NCBI GenBank assembly: GCA_903921945.1
Contig: CAIXSC010000587.1
Coordinates: forward strand, 1 to 6,709
Source: an uncultured Planctomycetaceae bacterium
GTDB lineage: Bacteria; Planctomycetota; Planctomycetia; Pirellulales; Pirellulaceae
Length of the DNA: 6,709 bases
Direction of reading: 5' to 3'
The notes beneath the pieces were generated by a model. The model worked only from the letters and a program-made list of their open reading frames with translations. It ran no database searches and had not been told where the DNA came from. How positions within the stretch are numbered: the stretch's first letter is position 1; the number at the start of each line of letters is the position of its first letter. Below, piece by piece: positions 5,454-6,709 of this stretch. The translations under genes were made by a program, and so were the position numbers.

Positions 5454-6709
5454 TCGCGGCGGCGCCGTTCAGCTCGCCTGTTCCCGTTCCGCGCCCCGTT
5501 ACTTTCGCCGAGCAAATTGTGGCTGCCAACTTTGATCCGCTGCCCGTCACGCAAACCATCACGCCAGCAAGCCAAGCCCAGTTGGCGGACGCCGTGCGGC
5601 GCTGCCACGACAACGAAACGCCGTTGTATCCGGTTGGCGGCGCCACGTCGCTCGACTACGGCTTGCCGCCGAAGCGTCCCGGAGCGGCGTTGTCGTTGGC
5701 CGGCTTGCAGGCGTTGGTCGACTACCCGGCCCGCGACATGACGGTGACCGTCGAAGCCGGTATGCGGGTCGCCGAACTGTCGCGGGTCTTGGCACGCGAA
5801 GGACAGCAGTGGCCCATCGACGTGCCTCGGGCCGAGAACGCGACGGTGGGCGGCGTCATCGCGACCAATGCCAATGGTCCGCGCCGCTATGGCTACGGTT
5901 CCGTCCGCGACTACGTCATCGGCATCAGCGCGGTCGATGGTCGCGGACGTCCGTTCAAAGGCGGTGGCCGCGTCGTGAAGAATGTCGCCGGCTATGACTT
6001 CTGCAAATTGCTCACCGGGTCGCTCGGCACGTTAGGCGTGTTGACGCAGGCCACGCTGCGACTGCGACCGCTGCCGGAGACGTCTGCCTGGCGGGGCTGC
6101 GTGGCCGCCGACCTGGAAACGCTCGACCGATTGCTGGAATCGCTCGCCGCGTCGCGAACAGCCCCGGTGGCGATCGAGGCGCTGGCGGGTCCGGCATGGC
6201 TGTCAGCGCCGCGACTCGCCGCATGGAATGCCGCCCCCACAGCCTGTTTTGTGCTCGTCCGCTACGAAGGCTCCGAGCCCGAGGTCGCGTGGCAATTGGA
6301 ACAGGTGGCGAATGAATGGCGGTCCGTTGGCGTGTCGACTTCGCACGTATGGCGCGGCGATGAGGCGGAGGGATGGCTGCGGGATCTCTCCGAGTTCCCG
6401 CAGGTGGCCGCCACGCCGCTCGTCGCGCAAGCCTCGGTCCGGCCAAGCGGCACCGTGCCGATGTTCCGCGCGTTCACTGCCGTCGATCCGCGAGTGTCGC
6501 TGTTGGCCCATGCGGGAAACGGGATCGTCATCGCGCGCTTCGCCGAATTTCCCGCGGGCGGCCTATCGAGAACGCTGGTCGGACGCGTGCAACCCGAGTC
6601 CTTGCGATACGACGGCGCGGTGAAAATCCTCGCCAACCCCGGCGGCCAAGAGATGGCCCCGCACACGGTGTGGGGCGCGGGCGGGGCGACCTTCGACGTG
6701 ATGATGTCC
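5450..6709 (+). CDS. glcE: Glycolate oxidase subunit GlcE, FAD-binding (3' truncated by window)
   Basis: The second flavin subunit of glycolate oxidase, partner of GlcD. The frame starting at GTG 5450 is open for 420 codons to the window edge with no stop. Its start overlaps the glcD stop as GTGA, which implies translational coupling; no ribosome site is visible and the first ATG in frame is far inside the FAD domain. The PCMH-type FAD domain runs from about 32 to 208. Its motifs are YPVGGATSLDYG (60-71), ATVGGVIATNANGPRR (131-146), YGSVRDYVIG (149-158) and, most diagnostic for GlcE, GGRVVKNVAGYDFCKLLTGS (172-191) with LGTLGVLT (192-199). AHAGNG (353-358) near the C-terminal end mirrors the GlcD HAGDGN motif. 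E. coli GlcE is about 350 residues; this one has a longer N-terminal lead (about 30 residues) and a longer C-terminal part. Only a short tail should be missing. glcF is expected next. Confidence 0.9.
   Translation, partial: MIAAAPFSSPVPVPRPVTFAEQIVAANFDPLPVTQTITPASQAQLADAVRRCHDNETPLYPVGGATSLDYGLPPKRPGAALSLAGLQALVDYPARDMTVTVEAGMRVAELSRVLAREGQQWPIDVPRAENATVGGVIATNANGPRRYGYGSVRDYVIGISAVDGRGRPFKGGGRVVKNVAGYDFCKLLTGSLGTLGVLTQATLRLRPLPETSAWRGCVAADLETLDRLLESLAASRTAPVAIEALAGPAWLSAPRLAAWNAAPTACFVLVRYEGSEPEVAWQLEQVANEWRSVGVSTSHVWRGDEAEGWLRDLSEFPQVAATPLVAQASVRPSGTVPMFRAFTAVDPRVSLLAHAGNGIVIARFAEFPAGGLSRTLVGRVQPESLRYDGAVKILANPGGQEMAPHTVWGAGGATFDVMMS

Overview
The window is a GC-rich bacterial chromosomal segment. 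I infer a planctomycete, probably of the Pirellula/Rhodopirellula type. The basis is the combination of a secreted PQQ-type beta-propeller with an EF-hand pair built into it, a ribulose-phosphate epimerase with the variant loop SVPAGFGGQ, weak or absent Shine-Dalgarno sites at several genes, and separate GlcD and GlcE glycolate oxidase subunits. This assignment is from recall and was not tested by a search. No rRNA, tRNA, CRISPR array, transposon or phage gene is visible.

Left part, minus strand (about 160-1870): three genes read leftwards in the order ArsR-type regulator, ribulose-phosphate 3-epimerase (rpe), and a histidine-phosphatase-fold protein. The last two are separated by only 9 bases and are very likely co-transcribed. 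The phosphatase-fold protein has lost the residues that define catalysis in its family (RHG is RPG, and the second His-Gly is Pro-Glu), so it looks like a pseudoenzyme. An extended -10-like element sits just upstream of rpe.

Centre (1869-2367): a 499-base gap between the divergent ArsR and propeller genes. It holds eight tandem copies of a 15-base unit (1961-2080), followed by a strongly C-rich tract (2113-2218) whose right half is itself a degenerate 10-11 base repeat and whose minus strand could form a G-quadruplex. This is the least explained part of the window.

Right part, plus strand (2368-6709): an exported PQQ-like beta-propeller protein with two EF-hand loops, a 101-base gap starting with an 11-base triplication over the stop codon, then glcD and glcE. 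The glcE gene starts at a GTG overlapping the glcD stop by four bases (GTGA), so it is translationally coupled. It is cut by the right edge of the window. GlcD and GlcE are the flavin subunits of glycolate oxidase, which oxidises glycolate to glyoxylate and passes electrons through the iron-sulfur subunit GlcF. GlcF is not in the window and is expected downstream.

The genes are mostly ordinary housekeeping or metabolic functions. The items deserving a second look are the degenerate phosphatase next to rpe, the repeat-filled divergent intergenic region, the C-terminal Cys-Cys of the ArsR protein, and the EF-hand insertion in the propeller.
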